Part shown: one piece after another, positions 27,951-36,916 of the stretch
How positions within the stretch are numbered: position 1 is the first letter of the stretch
Layout: every line of letters starts with the position of its first letter
Assembly (NCBI RefSeq): GCF_019803445.1
Contig: NZ_CP081844.1
Location: 1,500,501-1,564,500, forward strand
Source: Caenibius sp. WL
GTDB lineage: Bacteria > Pseudomonadota > Alphaproteobacteria > Sphingomonadales > Sphingomonadaceae
Length of the DNA stretch: 64,000 nucleotides
Reading direction: 5' to 3'
The notes under the pieces: model-generated
What the model was told of the DNA's origin: nothing
The model's input: the letters and a program-made list of their open reading frames with translations, nothing else
The model's database searches: none
Made by a program: the position numbers and the translations under genes

Positions 27951-29291
27951 TCATGGCCAATACAGGCGAACGCAAAGCCCCCGTTCCGGCGCGTCTTCCA
28001 GCGTCAGCGCGCCGCCACTGGCGGTGACGAAATCCTGCGCGATGGCCAGGCCCAGCCCATGGCGCGCGCCGCGTTCGTCCAGCCGCACGCCGCGGCCAAG
28101 CACCGCCCCGCGCAAGGCTTCGGGAATGCCGGGGCCATCGTCCGCGATAGTGATCCAGCACCCCCGGTCATCGCGCCCGCCAGCAATGCGGACCGTGCTG
28201 CGGGCATGGCGCGCGGCATTTTCGATCAGCGCGCCGAGCGTTTCCAACACCGCTTCGGCGCTCATCGGGATGGTAAGATCGGCCGGCAGGCGATTGTCGA
28301 GTGAGAGGCGCGCGCCATCGGGCGTGCGTGCGACCACGGCCAGCACGCGGTCGGCCAGCGGGCGCACGGCGGTGCTCTGATGCTCGGGCAAAGGCCCGGT
28401 GCGGGCCAGTTCCCCTTCCACCGCGCCTGCCAGCAGCGACAGGCTGTGCGCCATCTCCCGCGCGGTCGCGGGGGCGAGATTATCGATCTGGAGGCGCAGC
28501 GCGGTGATCGGCGTTTTCAGCGCATGGGCGAGGTCGCGGGCGCGCTGGCGGGCTTTCTCCACATCTTCGGCGCGGCGGTCGGCAAACGTGTTGATCGCTT
28601 CCGTCAGCGGACGGATTTCCACCGGGTGCCCGTGCTGTTCCAGGCGGGCTTCGGGCCTGCGCGTCATCGCATGCACCTGTTTGCCCACCCGGCCCAACGG
28701 TTGCAGCCCCAGGCGCACCTGCAACCATGCCGCTGCGGCGAGAGCCAGCCAGAGCACCGCAAGAAAAATCGCCGATTCCTGACCGAATGCGGCGCGGGCC
28801 GTGGCAACGGGGCGGCGGTCGGCGGCGACTTCTACCAAGAGATCGGGGCCGCCCGGGTCGAGCCTGACATGCCGGGCGGCGACCCGCACATGCGCTTCGA
28901 AGGGGCCTTTCGCGTTGAACGCGTGCCAGCCGCGCCCGCCCATGCGGGGTGACAGGGGCAGGGCGCCATCCCATAACGAACGCGAACGCAGTTCCCCCGC
29001 CGGTGCGCCGATCCGCCAGTAGAGCCCACTGGCGGGCCGGGTAAAGCGGGGATCGGCCGGTTCTTCCCGCAGCAGCGGACGTCCGTCGGGGCCGAGTTCC
29101 AGCGCGGTGATCAGCGCGAGGCCGTGGCGTTCCAGTTCGGTTTGCAATTGCCGTTCGGCATGGCGTTCGAACAACAGGCCGAGCACCAGCCACGCCGCGA
29201 TCAGCGCCAGCGCGATCGCCGTCCCGGCAAAGAACAGCAGCCGCAGGCTGAGCGAACGGTTGAAAGCGGCGGGCAGGCGAGGCGCTTTCAT
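27951..29291 (-). CDS. Sensor histidine kinase (PhoQ/QseC-like)
   Basis: A 446-residue membrane kinase. Helices are at about 18-42 and 172-192, enclosing a periplasmic sensor of ~130 residues; HAMP follows. The phospho-acceptor is H256 in RDLAHALKTPITAL. ATP-binding motifs are ENAARHA (N box), DDGPGIP (G1) and GARHGLGLAIAQ (G2). It overlaps the response-regulator gene by 4 nt. The sensed signal is unknown, but PepSY proteins encoded on both sides suggest envelope stress or divalent cations. Confidence 0.94.
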   Translation of the reverse strand: MKAPRLPAAFNRSLSLRLLFFAGTAIALALIAAWLVLGLLFERHAERQLQTELERHGLALITALELGPDGRPLLREEPADPRFTRPASGLYWRIGAPAGELRSRSLWDGALPLSPRMGGRGWHAFNAKGPFEAHVRVAARHVRLDPGGPDLLVEVAADRRPVATARAAFGQESAIFLAVLWLALAAAAWLQVRLGLQPLGRVGKQVHAMTRRPEARLEQHGHPVEIRPLTEAINTFADRRAEDVEKARQRARDLAHALKTPITALRLQIDNLAPATAREMAHSLSLLAGAVEGELARTGPLPEHQSTAVRPLADRVLAVVARTPDGARLSLDNRLPADLTIPMSAEAVLETLGALIENAARHARSTVRIAGGRDDRGCWITIADDGPGIPEALRGAVLGRGVRLDERGARHGLGLAIAQDFVTASGGALTLEDAPERGLCVRLYWP

Positions 29292-29944
29292 GCCGCTGTC
29301 AGGCTGTATCCGAAGCCCCGCCGGGTGGTGATGACATCGGCCCCGAGCTTGCGCCGCAAGCGCGCGACGAGCGCTTCGATGGCATTGGCTTCCATCGCTT
29401 CCACCCCGTGCAGCATCTCGGACAGTTCCGCCGCGCTCAACGGGCGGCCGCCGCTGTGCGCCAAGGCGTGCAGCAGGCGGTATTCGAGCGGGGACAGCGC
29501 AATGTCCACGCCATCGACATGGGCCTGCATCCGCCGGGTGTCGAGCGTGAGCGCGCCGAAGGTCAGCACCGCTTCGGCAAGCCCCGCGCTGCGCCGGATC
29601 AGCGCGCGCACGCGGGCCACCAGTTCGGCGGGCTCGAACGGCTTGGCGAGATAATCGTCCGCGCCCGCCTCGATCCCTTCGACCTTTTCCAGCCAGCCGC
29701 CGCGCGCGGACAGGATGATGATGGGGAAGGTGCGCCCTTCCGCGCGCCAGCGCCGCAGCACGCTCAACCCGTCGAGCCGGGGCAGGCCGAGATCGAGGAT
29801 CACCGCATCGAAATCCTCATCGCCGCCCATCACCCAGGCGTCTTCGCCATCGCTGGCCCGGTCCACCACGAAGCCGGCCCGCGCCAATGCGTCGCTCACC
29901 CCGTGGGCAATCGCATCGTCATCTTCGACCAGCAGCAACCGCAT
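29288..29944 (-). CDS. OmpR-family response regulator
   Basis: A 218-residue regulator. The receiver phospho-acceptor is D51 in AVILDLGLPRLDG, with the acidic pocket EDD at 7-9 and the conserved Lys in YLAKPFEPAEL. The C-terminal winged helix ends with VEAMEANAIEALVARLRRKLG and ITTRRGFGYSL. It is between a PepSY lipoprotein gene (3 nt upstream) and the kinase gene (4-nt overlap). Confidence 0.95.
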   Translation of the reverse strand: MRLLLVEDDDAIAHGVSDALARAGFVVDRASDGEDAWVMGGDEDFDAVILDLGLPRLDGLSVLRRWRAEGRTFPIIILSARGGWLEKVEGIEAGADDYLAKPFEPAELVARVRALIRRSAGLAEAVLTFGALTLDTRRMQAHVDGVDIALSPLEYRLLHALAHSGGRPLSAAELSEMLHGVEAMEANAIEALVARLRRKLGADVITTRRGFGYSLTAA

Positions 29945-29947
29945 CGC

Positions 29948-30343
29948 TCAGTCTTCTTCCACTTCCAGAATGGTGCCGCGCCGCGCGTCGATCTTCACTT
30001 CCATGGAGCGCCCCTCGGGCGTGAGGATCTTGACTTCATATTCGGGGATATCGTCGTCATCGTCCAGTTCGGCATCGATCACTTCGCCGGGCACCGCCTT
30101 TTGCGCGATCTGGAGGATGCGGGCGAGCGGCAGGCGCTCGGCATCGCGGGGCAGGGCGCGGGGCGCGGCGCCCGACGATCCGGCCACTGTGATCGGCGGT
30201 GCGGCGGGCGATGCGGACGTTGCATGGGCAGCGGCAGGCGGGGATAGGGCCTGCTGCTTGTCCGCCTGCTGGCGCGGCGCATCGCCGCACGCGCAGAGCG
30301 CGCAAAGCAACGCGAGAGGGGCAAGGCGGGCGGACAGGCGCAT
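29948..30343 (-). CDS. PepSY-domain lipoprotein
   Basis: A 131-residue protein with a lipobox LCAC (cysteine at about residue 18) and a low-complexity Ala/Pro linker. A C-terminal PepSY domain is at about 72-131 (ILQIAQKAVPGEVIDAELD, YEVKILTPEGRSMEVKIDA). It is the first gene of the lipoprotein/regulator/kinase operon. PepSY proteins are often regulated by such PhoPQ-like systems. Confidence 0.85.
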   Translation of the reverse strand: MRLSARLAPLALLCALCACGDAPRQQADKQQALSPPAAAHATSASPAAPPITVAGSSGAAPRALPRDAERLPLARILQIAQKAVPGEVIDAELDDDDDIPEYEVKILTPEGRSMEVKIDARRGTILEVEED

Positions 30344-30366
30344 CGCCCCCCTTTGCCCCAGCGAAC

Positions 30367-30383
30367 CTGACACCGCGCTGACA
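30367..30383. promoter_or_regulatory. CTGACA direct repeat, candidate response-regulator site
   Basis: CTGACA occurs at 30367-30372 and 30378-30383, an 11-bp period typical of OmpR-family dimers on direct repeats. A CTGTCAG copy in opposite orientation is at 30399-30405. All lie between the divergent PepSY genes. Binding is inferred. Confidence 0.5.
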
Positions 30384-30464
30384 TCTGCCGTGGCCCCGCT
30401 GTCAGCAAGCCCATGCCAAAGTCGCTGCATCACCACGGATGTGATGAAGCAGAAGGACCGAACC

Positions 30465-30830
30465 ATGAAATTCAAACTACCGCTCGCCGCCCTTGCCATC
30501 GCTGGTGCCGCCGCCGGTATCGCAGGGGGCGCCGCCGTTGCCGTGGCCGCCCAATCGCCTGCGCCTGCCGCGGCCAAGGGCGTGGCCTATTGGGATGGCG
30601 TCCATTGGGATGATGACGACGATCACGGCATCCGCACGCGCACACCGCTGCCGCTGCCCAATGCCGCGGCGCTCAAGCGCGCGGGCATGGTGCGGGTGAC
30701 CGAAGTGGAACGGGATGACGGCTATCTCGAAATCGAAGGCTACGATGCCAACGGTTACGAACTGGATATCCGCATGGATGCGCGGGGGCAGCGGGTCTTG
30801 TCCGTCCACCGCGATACGGATCGCGACTGA
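30465..30830 (+). CDS. Periplasmic PepSY-domain protein
   Basis: A 121-residue protein with a signal peptide at about 1-29 (AVAVAAQS). An acidic patch WDDDDDHG is near 48-55. The PepSY-like domain follows (MVRVTEVERDDGYLEIEGYDANGYELDIRMDARGQ is split over about 75-110). AGAAGGA precedes the ATG at 30465. It is divergent from the two-component operon and so a likely regulatory target. Confidence 0.82.
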   Translation: MKFKLPLAALAIAGAAAGIAGGAAVAVAAQSPAPAAAKGVAYWDGVHWDDDDDHGIRTRTPLPLPNAAALKRAGMVRVTEVERDDGYLEIEGYDANGYELDIRMDARGQRVLSVHRDTDRD

Positions 30831-30840
30831 TCCGGCCTTT

Positions 30841-30866
30841 CCGCCCGCGCCCTGGGGCGTGGGCGG
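30841..30866. terminator. GC-rich hairpin between convergent genes
   Basis: A 12-bp stem with one G-T wobble (arms 30841-30852 and 30855-30866, CCGCCC to GGGCGG ends) lies between the convergent PepSY and DUF333 genes. It has no T-run on either side, so it may serve as a transcription or RNA-stability barrier in both directions. Confidence 0.5.
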
Positions 30867-30869
30867 GGT

Positions 30870-31106
30870 TCAGGCGCCAGCATCCTTGTGGTGCTGGCGG
30901 AACAGCTCCCATTCCTCGATCACGCGGCCATCGGGCAGGTGGCAATAGCCGGTCTGGCCGCCGGGGGCGTTGCGGATTTCCAAAGTGCCACCCTGTTCGG
31001 CGCAATAGACCGACGCCGGGTTCGCCATGCCGACCGGCTTCGGTTCGGGCGGGGCGGATGCGCACCCGGCAAGAGCCAGCATCAGCGCGGCGGGCACAAT
31101 CTTCAT
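30870..31106 (-). CDS. DUF333 small lipoprotein
   Basis: A 78-residue protein with lipobox LAGC (cysteine 15). The DUF333 domain has NPASVYCAEQGG (29-40), GYCHLPDG and EEWELFR at 64-70. Function unknown; members are outer-envelope lipoproteins with a conserved cysteine pair. Confidence 0.88.
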   Translation of the reverse strand: MKIVPAALMLALAGCASAPPEPKPVGMANPASVYCAEQGGTLEIRNAPGGQTGYCHLPDGRVIEEWELFRQHHKDAGA

Positions 31107-31194
31107 TTTGCATCTCCTCTGCCAGCCGATCCGGGAACAGCGCGTTGTCCGCCTCTTGTACGGGGGGCTGGCGCTTGGGAACAATCCTGCCGGG

Positions 31195-32046
31195 TCATCT
31201 GGCGCGTGCGGACCTGATGGCGAGAACGCCCGCCATCCTTTCGACCAGTTCGGCGACGGGCCCGGCGGTTTCCCAGGCATAGATCGAAAGGGCCATCGGC
31301 TCTTCGCGCCCGAACGGGGCATATTGCCTTACGCGATAGCTCGCCGCCGCGCTTCGCGGGAGGAGGGACAGACCCAGCCCCGCCTCCACCGCGACCAGCA
31401 CATTGTGCAGGCTGCTGCCGAGAAAAGCGACGTACCAGCGGAGCTGTTCCTGCTCGATCCGGGCGAACATCGTTTCGCGATAGAGGCCGCCCGGCGGAAA
31501 AGTGACCAGCGGCAGCGGATTGGGCCATGCGCCCGCCGCATGGGCGCTTTCGAACCAGGCCATCGGTTCGGGAAACGTCGCCCGGCAATCGGTGGCGGCA
31601 GCCGCTTCCTTGACGATCGCGATATCGAATTCGCCCGCGCGATAGCGTCTGGTCAGGTCGCGGCTGAGCCCGGCGGCGACATCCAGCCTGATCTCGCGAT
31701 GGTGGCGGGCGAATTCGGCGAACACGGTGGCCATTTCCGCGCTGACGATATCTTCAGGCACGCCGATGCGGATGGCGCTGGTTCCGGCCGGATCGCCCAG
31801 CGCCGTTTCCGCTTCTGCCTGCAAGGCGAGGATGCGGCGGGCATAGCCCAGCAGCCGCTCGCCCGCGGCGGTCGGTTCCGCCGGGCGTGCCGCGCGGTCG
31901 ACCAGCGCCGCGCCGACGGCTTCTTCCAGCCGGGCCAGTTGCTGGCTGATGGTCGATTGCGTCATGTTCAGCCGCCCGGCCGCCAGCGTGAAACTGCCCG
32001 CATCGACGATGGCGGTGAAAGCGCGCAGCAGGCGCGGATCGAGCAT
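31195..32046 (-). CDS. LysR-family transcriptional regulator
   Basis: A 283-residue regulator. Helix-turn-helix at about 18-37 (FTLAAGRLNMTQSTISQQLARLE); periplasmic-binding-like effector domain from about 88. It is divergent from the ankyrin gene, with 174 nt between, so the ankyrin/deaminase/transporter group is its likely target. Confidence 0.92.
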   Translation of the reverse strand: MLDPRLLRAFTAIVDAGSFTLAAGRLNMTQSTISQQLARLEEAVGAALVDRAARPAEPTAAGERLLGYARRILALQAEAETALGDPAGTSAIRIGVPEDIVSAEMATVFAEFARHHREIRLDVAAGLSRDLTRRYRAGEFDIAIVKEAAAATDCRATFPEPMAWFESAHAAGAWPNPLPLVTFPPGGLYRETMFARIEQEQLRWYVAFLGSSLHNVLVAVEAGLGLSLLPRSAAASYRVRQYAPFGREEPMALSIYAWETAGPVAELVERMAGVLAIRSARAR

Positions 32047-32220
32047 GGTTTCTGTCTCCTCCGTTCAATGCAGATCGGTGGCTATTCAGAATTGTAATGG
32101 GATGCATGGATACATTTAATTTTTCAATGAAGCCATCGGCATCTATATCGGGAACGAGGCCATGCGACCGCAGCAGCCATGCGGGCAGGCCCTTTCGCCA
32201 GCCATCGCGGGAACCGAAAC

Positions 32221-32886
32221 ATGCTTCGCCGTTCGATCCTTACAGGTGCGTTGTTGCTGGCGCTGTCCCTTTTCGTCGCGACAGGAGGTTCCTTGCCCGA
32301 AACCCCCTTGCATGCGGCAGCGCGCGAGAATGACCTTGCCGCGATCAAGCATCAACTGGCCCAAGGCGCCAATATCGAAGCGCGTGATGATACCGGCGCG
32401 ACCGCGCTGCTCGTTGCCACGCATGCCAATCGGGTCGAAGCGGCCCGTGCGCTGATTGCGGCGGGGGCGGACGTCAACGCCAAGGACAAGATCGGGGATA
32501 GCCCCTATCTCTATGCCGGCGCGCGCGGGCATCTGGCCATTCTCAAGCAGACTCTCGCGTATGGCGCGGATCTCAGGAGCGTCAACCGCTATGGCGGCAC
32601 CGCGCTGATCCCGGCGGCCGAACGCGGCCACGTCGAAACCGTGCGCACGCTGATAGAGGCCGGTGTCGCGGTCGATCACGTCAACCGGCTGGGTTGGACC
32701 GCGCTGCTGGAAGCCATCATTCTGGGCAGCGGGGGCGATGCGCACCAGCAGATCGTCGCAGCGCTCATTGCCGCAGGGGCGGATGTCAACCTGCCCGATA
32801 GCGATGGGGTTACCCCGCTCCGGCATGCGCGGGCGCGTGGTTACAAAGCGATCGAGGCGGCTCTCGTGGCTGCCGGGGCGCATTGA
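32221..32886 (+). CDS. Exported ankyrin-repeat protein
   Basis: A 221-residue protein. The N-terminus (MLRRSILTGALLLALSLFVA) is a signal peptide or anchor. About five ankyrin repeats fill residues 25-221 (TPLHAAARENDLAAIKHQL, ADVNAKDKIGDSPYLYAGA, GGTALIPAAERGHVETV, GWTALLEAI, DGVTPLRHARARGY). It binds a protein partner, not identified. It heads a plus-strand group with a deaminase (16 nt) and a transporter (4 nt). Confidence 0.85.
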   Translation: MLRRSILTGALLLALSLFVATGGSLPETPLHAAARENDLAAIKHQLAQGANIEARDDTGATALLVATHANRVEAARALIAAGADVNAKDKIGDSPYLYAGARGHLAILKQTLAYGADLRSVNRYGGTALIPAAERGHVETVRTLIEAGVAVDHVNRLGWTALLEAIILGSGGDAHQQIVAALIAAGADVNLPDSDGVTPLRHARARGYKAIEAALVAAGAH

Positions 32887-32902
32887 TGAAAGAGCGGGAC
32901 CA

Positions 32903-33376
32903 ATGACTGACGCAAACCGTTTCCTTGACCAGGCGATTGCCCTTGCGCGTGCCAATATCGGCCAGGGCGGCCGCCCTTTCGGTGCCGTCGTGGTTCGGGA
33001 TGGTGCGGTGATCGCCACCGGGGTCAACGAAATCCACGCCACCTGCGATCCCACCGCCCACGCCGAAATGACGGCGATCCGCGCCGCCAGCCGGACGCTG
33101 GCCTCGCCCGATCTCACGGGCTGCGCGGTCTTTGCCAGCGGCCACCCATGCCCGATGTGCATGGCGGCGATGCGGATGGCCGGTGTCGGCGCAGTGACTT
33201 ACGCCTATTCCAACGAGCAAGGCGAACCGTTCGGCCTGTCGACGGCGGCGATTTACGCCGATCTCGCCCGGCCCTTCGCCGAACAGACGATGGCCATCCG
33301 CCATCTCCCTGTGGCGGGGCAGGATCATCCGCATCTCTACGCTGAATGGCAGGCCGCGCAGGACAAGCGGGCATAA
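32903..33376 (+). CDS. Nucleoside/guanine deaminase (CMP/dCMP deaminase family)
   Basis: A 157-residue zinc enzyme. The active site is H53-A-E55, with zinc cysteines C83 and C86 in PCPMC. RPFGAVVVRDG and the C-terminal HLYAEW fit guanine-deaminase-like members more than tRNA adenosine deaminase. The 4-nt gap to the CynX/NimT-type transporter suggests a shared nitrogen-compound role. Confidence 0.88.
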   Translation: MTDANRFLDQAIALARANIGQGGRPFGAVVVRDGAVIATGVNEIHATCDPTAHAEMTAIRAASRTLASPDLTGCAVFASGHPCPMCMAAMRMAGVGAVTYAYSNEQGEPFGLSTAAIYADLARPFAEQTMAIRHLPVAGQDHPHLYAEWQAAQDKRA

Positions 33377-33380
33377 GCGC

Positions 33381-34604
33381 ATGACCGGCGAACAGCCTTC
33401 GCGGGCCGCCCGCGTGCTAATGCTGATGGCTGTTGCGCTGGTCGGCCTCAATCTCAGGCCGTTCATCACCGCCATCGGGCCGCTGGCCGCCGATATCGGC
33501 GCGCAGACCGGGCTCGATCTTAAAGGTATGGCGCTGCTGACGCTGGTGCCGATGGTGTTGATGGGCGTCTGCGCGTTTGCCGGGCCTTTCCTGCAGGCGC
33601 GGATCGGCGCGCGGCGGGCCGTTATCGCGGCGCTGGCTGTGCTGGTGCTGGGCTCTTTGTTGCGGCTGTTCGCCGCCACCGGCTGGCAGATGGTCGGAAC
33701 GGCGGCCTTATTGGGGCTGGGAGCAGCCGTGGTGCAGGCGGTGTTTCCCGGCATCGTGAAGCGTCAGTTCCCCCGCCATGTCGGCGTGGTCATGGGGCTC
33801 TATTCGGCGATGCTGATGGGTGGCGGTGCGCTGGGCGCGCAGATGGCGCCGCTTGTCGCGCAGAAGGCGGGCGATTGGCATGCGGGGCTTGCCTGGCTGG
33901 CCATGCCCGCCGTCGCCGCGCTGTGCCTCGCCGCGCGCTATCTGCCGCGCGACACGGCGGCCGGGCAGGGGTGGGCGATTGCCACAGGCTTTCTCCGCCG
34001 CCCGCGTGTGTGGCTGCTGATGGCCTGCTTCGGTCTGGTGAACGGCGGGTATTCGACCGTGGTGGCGTGGCTGGCGCCGTTCTATCGCGAACAGGGATGG
34101 AGCGCTGCCGCCAGCGGCAGCCTGTTGGCCGCCATGGCCCTGTCGCAAGGGGCGGCTGCCCTGATCCTGCCGGTCCTTGCGGGCCGGGGCGAAGATCGCC
34201 GCCGCTGGCTGTGGCTGACGCTGGCGATGCAGGTGGCGGGGTTCGGTGCGCTGGCGCTATGGCCCGAAGCCGCGCCGATGCTGTGGGCGGTGCTGCTGGG
34301 CGCGGGGCTGGGCGGCTGTTTCGCGCTGTCGCTGATCGTGGCGCTCGACCACTTGCCCGATCCGGCGCAGGCGGGCGCGTTGTCCGCATTGATGCAAGGC
34401 GGCGGTTTCCTGATTGCGGCGCTGCCGCCATGGATCGTGGCCGTGCTGCATGACGTGACCGGCAGTTTTCTGGCCGGATGGGTGCTGCATCTGGCGTGCG
34501 TGGTCGTGGTCACGGCGCTCTATCGGCAAGTTTCGCCGGACAGTTATGCCATGGCGATGAGCGCGCCGCCTGACCGGGGCATCGCGCTCATCAGGAACAC
34601 CTAG
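33381..34604 (+). CDS. MFS transporter, CynX/NimT family
   Basis: A 407-residue permease with about twelve membrane segments. LVGLNLRPFITAIGPLAADI near 18-37 is the CynX/NimT signature. The family includes cyanate and 2-nitroimidazole transporters. It follows the deaminase gene by 4 nt. The stop codon overlaps that of the convergent TonB receptor (34601-34604). Confidence 0.9.
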   Translation: MTGEQPSRAARVLMLMAVALVGLNLRPFITAIGPLAADIGAQTGLDLKGMALLTLVPMVLMGVCAFAGPFLQARIGARRAVIAALAVLVLGSLLRLFAATGWQMVGTAALLGLGAAVVQAVFPGIVKRQFPRHVGVVMGLYSAMLMGGGALGAQMAPLVAQKAGDWHAGLAWLAMPAVAALCLAARYLPRDTAAGQGWAIATGFLRRPRVWLLMACFGLVNGGYSTVVAWLAPFYREQGWSAAASGSLLAAMALSQGAAALILPVLAGRGEDRRRWLWLTLAMQVAGFGALALWPEAAPMLWAVLLGAGLGGCFALSLIVALDHLPDPAQAGALSALMQGGGFLIAALPPWIVAVLHDVTGSFLAGWVLHLACVVVVTALYRQVSPDSYAMAMSAPPDRGIALIRNT

Positions 34605-36901
34605 AATTCCACTTTCAGATCGAGGCCGTAAGTACGGGGCGTTTGAAAGCTGCCCATAACCCATGTGTCCAGCAACGGGAAAAGGAACTCCAGCTTATCG
34701 GAATCGGTCAGGTTCTTGCCCCAGACCGAAATCGCCGCCTTCCCGCCGCCAAGCGGGATTTGCGCCAGCGTTATGCGTGCCCCCAGTTGCCAGGTGGAAG
34801 GAATGACCAGCGCCCTGTCCAGCGCGAGATCGGCAGCGGCAAGGTTGGAGCATCCGGTAAGCGGGGATTGAGTCGACCCGATGGGGCACTGCATCCGGTA
34901 GTGGCGGCCGATGTACTGGCCGTCCAGACGGAGGCTGAGCGTCGATCCGTTGGCGAACGGTTGGAACTCGTAATTGGCCGCAAGATACGCCGTGTGGCGG
35001 GGCTGATAGGTTCGGACGTTGGTCGAAATCTTCACATCGGTGAAGCCGTAGTTGCCCGTCAGGGCAAGGCCGGAAAGGGGGATGATGGTGGTCTCGATCT
35101 CGAAGCCCCGGTCCCGCTCCGAACCGGCATTGAGCAGAATGTTGCCCCCTTGCGTGGGATCGAACCCGGCCACTTGCAGGCTCTTGCGCCTTGCCTGGAA
35201 CACCGCGGCATTGATGCGAACATGCCGGTCGAAAAATTCGGTCTTGGCGCCGATTTCTATGGATTTGACCGTTTCAGGGCGAAACGGATTGCCGTTCAGG
35301 ACGCCGCCGGACACGAAGCCGGTGGCATATTTTGCATACACGCTGCTGTTGGCAGAAAATGCGTATCTGAGGGAAGCATCGTAATCGATTCTGTCCTGCT
35401 TCACGGTGACTTTGCCGCGCGGAGAGCCATCGCCGCGCGGCGCGGCGATCAGATCGTTTTCCGTGCGGCTGTCCCATGAGTAGCGAAGGCCGCCTGCCAC
35501 TTCCAGTTCAGGCGTCAGCTTGTATTCGGCATGGGCATAGGCCGCGAACGATGTGTTGCGGAGATTTTGCAGGGCGTTGGCGAGATAGGAATCAGGATTG
35601 ATAAGCGGAATCTCCGCCCCCGGCGCGTGGGATTCGCCAAAGATCACGGGGCTGTTGCGTGACGCCTTCTCATGAAAGTAGAACAGCCCACCCACCCAGT
35701 TGAGCCGGTCCGATTGGCCCAGCAGCTGGAGTTCCTGAGACCATTGCTTCTGCCGCTTGAATTCACTTGCGGCCAATGCCTGGAATTCGTTCCCGTTGCC
35801 GGACGGGTCGAACAGGATATTGCCGTCAAGTTCGCTCGACGAACGCTGGGTGAAACCGCGCAGACCGGCGAGATACTTGAGCGTGACACCATCGGTGATA
35901 GCGTAGGTGGCCGTAAGACTGTGCCCCCATGTGCGCTGTGAGGCCGGACCCATGCCGTCGAGCGGTAACGTCTTGAGGCGCTTGATGCCGACGACATTGG
36001 TGCCCCCCAGCGCAGGCTGATTGTCGAAGCCGGTGATGGCGCTGAATACCGGACCGGCGTTGAGCAATTGCATCGCCACGAGGGAACCTTGCCAGTCGGT
36101 CCAATCGAATTTGTAATCCACGGTCAGATTGTCCAGCCCGTTGAAGCGAAGCGCGAAGAGGACCGATTCCGTATTGTTCGCGCCGAAAGTTTTGACGGCG
36201 GTCTTCGAACCGTGTGGCGGCGCATAGTGAAAAGTCCGGATCGGACCGCTGTTGCGCGCCCAGCCATCGTTTTCGTCATGAACATAGGTGAGGCGGGCAG
36301 AAAAGCCGTTCCATTCGGGCGTATTGAGCGTGAAGCGTCCTCGCCCGCGATTGTAATTGCCCAGCGTCGCTTCGGCGATAACGCCGAATTCGCCCGATGG
36401 CGCGGCGGTGCGAAACGAGACGGCGCCCCCGGTGGCGTTTCTGCCAAACAGCGTCCCTTGCGGGCCGCGCAGAATTTCGATCGTTTCGAGGTCCGCCATG
36501 TCGAAAGACGAATTGCTCGGCCGCCCCAGATAGATACCGTCCACGTAGAGCGCGACGCCGGAATCCAATCTGAAATCGGAAGAACCCGCTGAAATGCCTC
36601 TGATGTTGAACTGGGGCGCGGTCGGTTCGCCCGTCTGCTTCTGAATCAAGACGTTGGGGGCGGTCTTCCCGATATCCTGGAAGGAACGGATTTGCAGATC
36701 GGCGAGCATTTCCTGATTCATTGCGGTGATCGCGGATGGCACCTGCTGGATGCTTTCCGAGCGTTTGCGCGCTGTCACCACGATATCCTGCAGAGCGCCG
36801 ACCTCTCCCGCGGCGATCGATGGTGCGGCATTCCGCGCATGCGCGTGTCCGCCGATGGTTAACGCGAAGATGGCGGATGAAATGAGCAAATATCCCTTCA
36901 T
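34601..36901 (-). CDS. TonB-dependent receptor
   Basis: A 766-residue outer-membrane receptor. Signal peptide at 1-22; TonB box DIVVTARKRSES near 39-50; plug with ILRGPQGTLFGRNATGGAVS; and a barrel ending LDLKVEF with the terminal Phe. There is no STN domain, so it does not self-signal. It is last in a minus-strand catabolic run and is typical of sphingomonad receptors that import aromatic or terpenoid substrates rather than iron. Confidence 0.94.
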   Translation of the reverse strand: MKGYLLISSAIFALTIGGHAHARNAAPSIAAGEVGALQDIVVTARKRSESIQQVPSAITAMNQEMLADLQIRSFQDIGKTAPNVLIQKQTGEPTAPQFNIRGISAGSSDFRLDSGVALYVDGIYLGRPSNSSFDMADLETIEILRGPQGTLFGRNATGGAVSFRTAAPSGEFGVIAEATLGNYNRGRGRFTLNTPEWNGFSARLTYVHDENDGWARNSGPIRTFHYAPPHGSKTAVKTFGANNTESVLFALRFNGLDNLTVDYKFDWTDWQGSLVAMQLLNAGPVFSAITGFDNQPALGGTNVVGIKRLKTLPLDGMGPASQRTWGHSLTATYAITDGVTLKYLAGLRGFTQRSSSELDGNILFDPSGNGNEFQALAASEFKRQKQWSQELQLLGQSDRLNWVGGLFYFHEKASRNSPVIFGESHAPGAEIPLINPDSYLANALQNLRNTSFAAYAHAEYKLTPELEVAGGLRYSWDSRTENDLIAAPRGDGSPRGKVTVKQDRIDYDASLRYAFSANSSVYAKYATGFVSGGVLNGNPFRPETVKSIEIGAKTEFFDRHVRINAAVFQARRKSLQVAGFDPTQGGNILLNAGSERDRGFEIETTIIPLSGLALTGNYGFTDVKISTNVRTYQPRHTAYLAANYEFQPFANGSTLSLRLDGQYIGRHYRMQCPIGSTQSPLTGCSNLAAADLALDRALVIPSTWQLGARITLAQIPLGGGKAAISVWGKNLTDSDKLEFLFPLLDTWVMGSFQTPRTYGLDLKVEF

Positions 36902-36916
36902 GGAGCCTCTCCTTCT

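Noticed and set aside
30841-30866. Standard Rho-independent terminator
   Set aside because: The stem is strong but no T-run follows on either strand, so it is listed only as a possible terminator hairpin.
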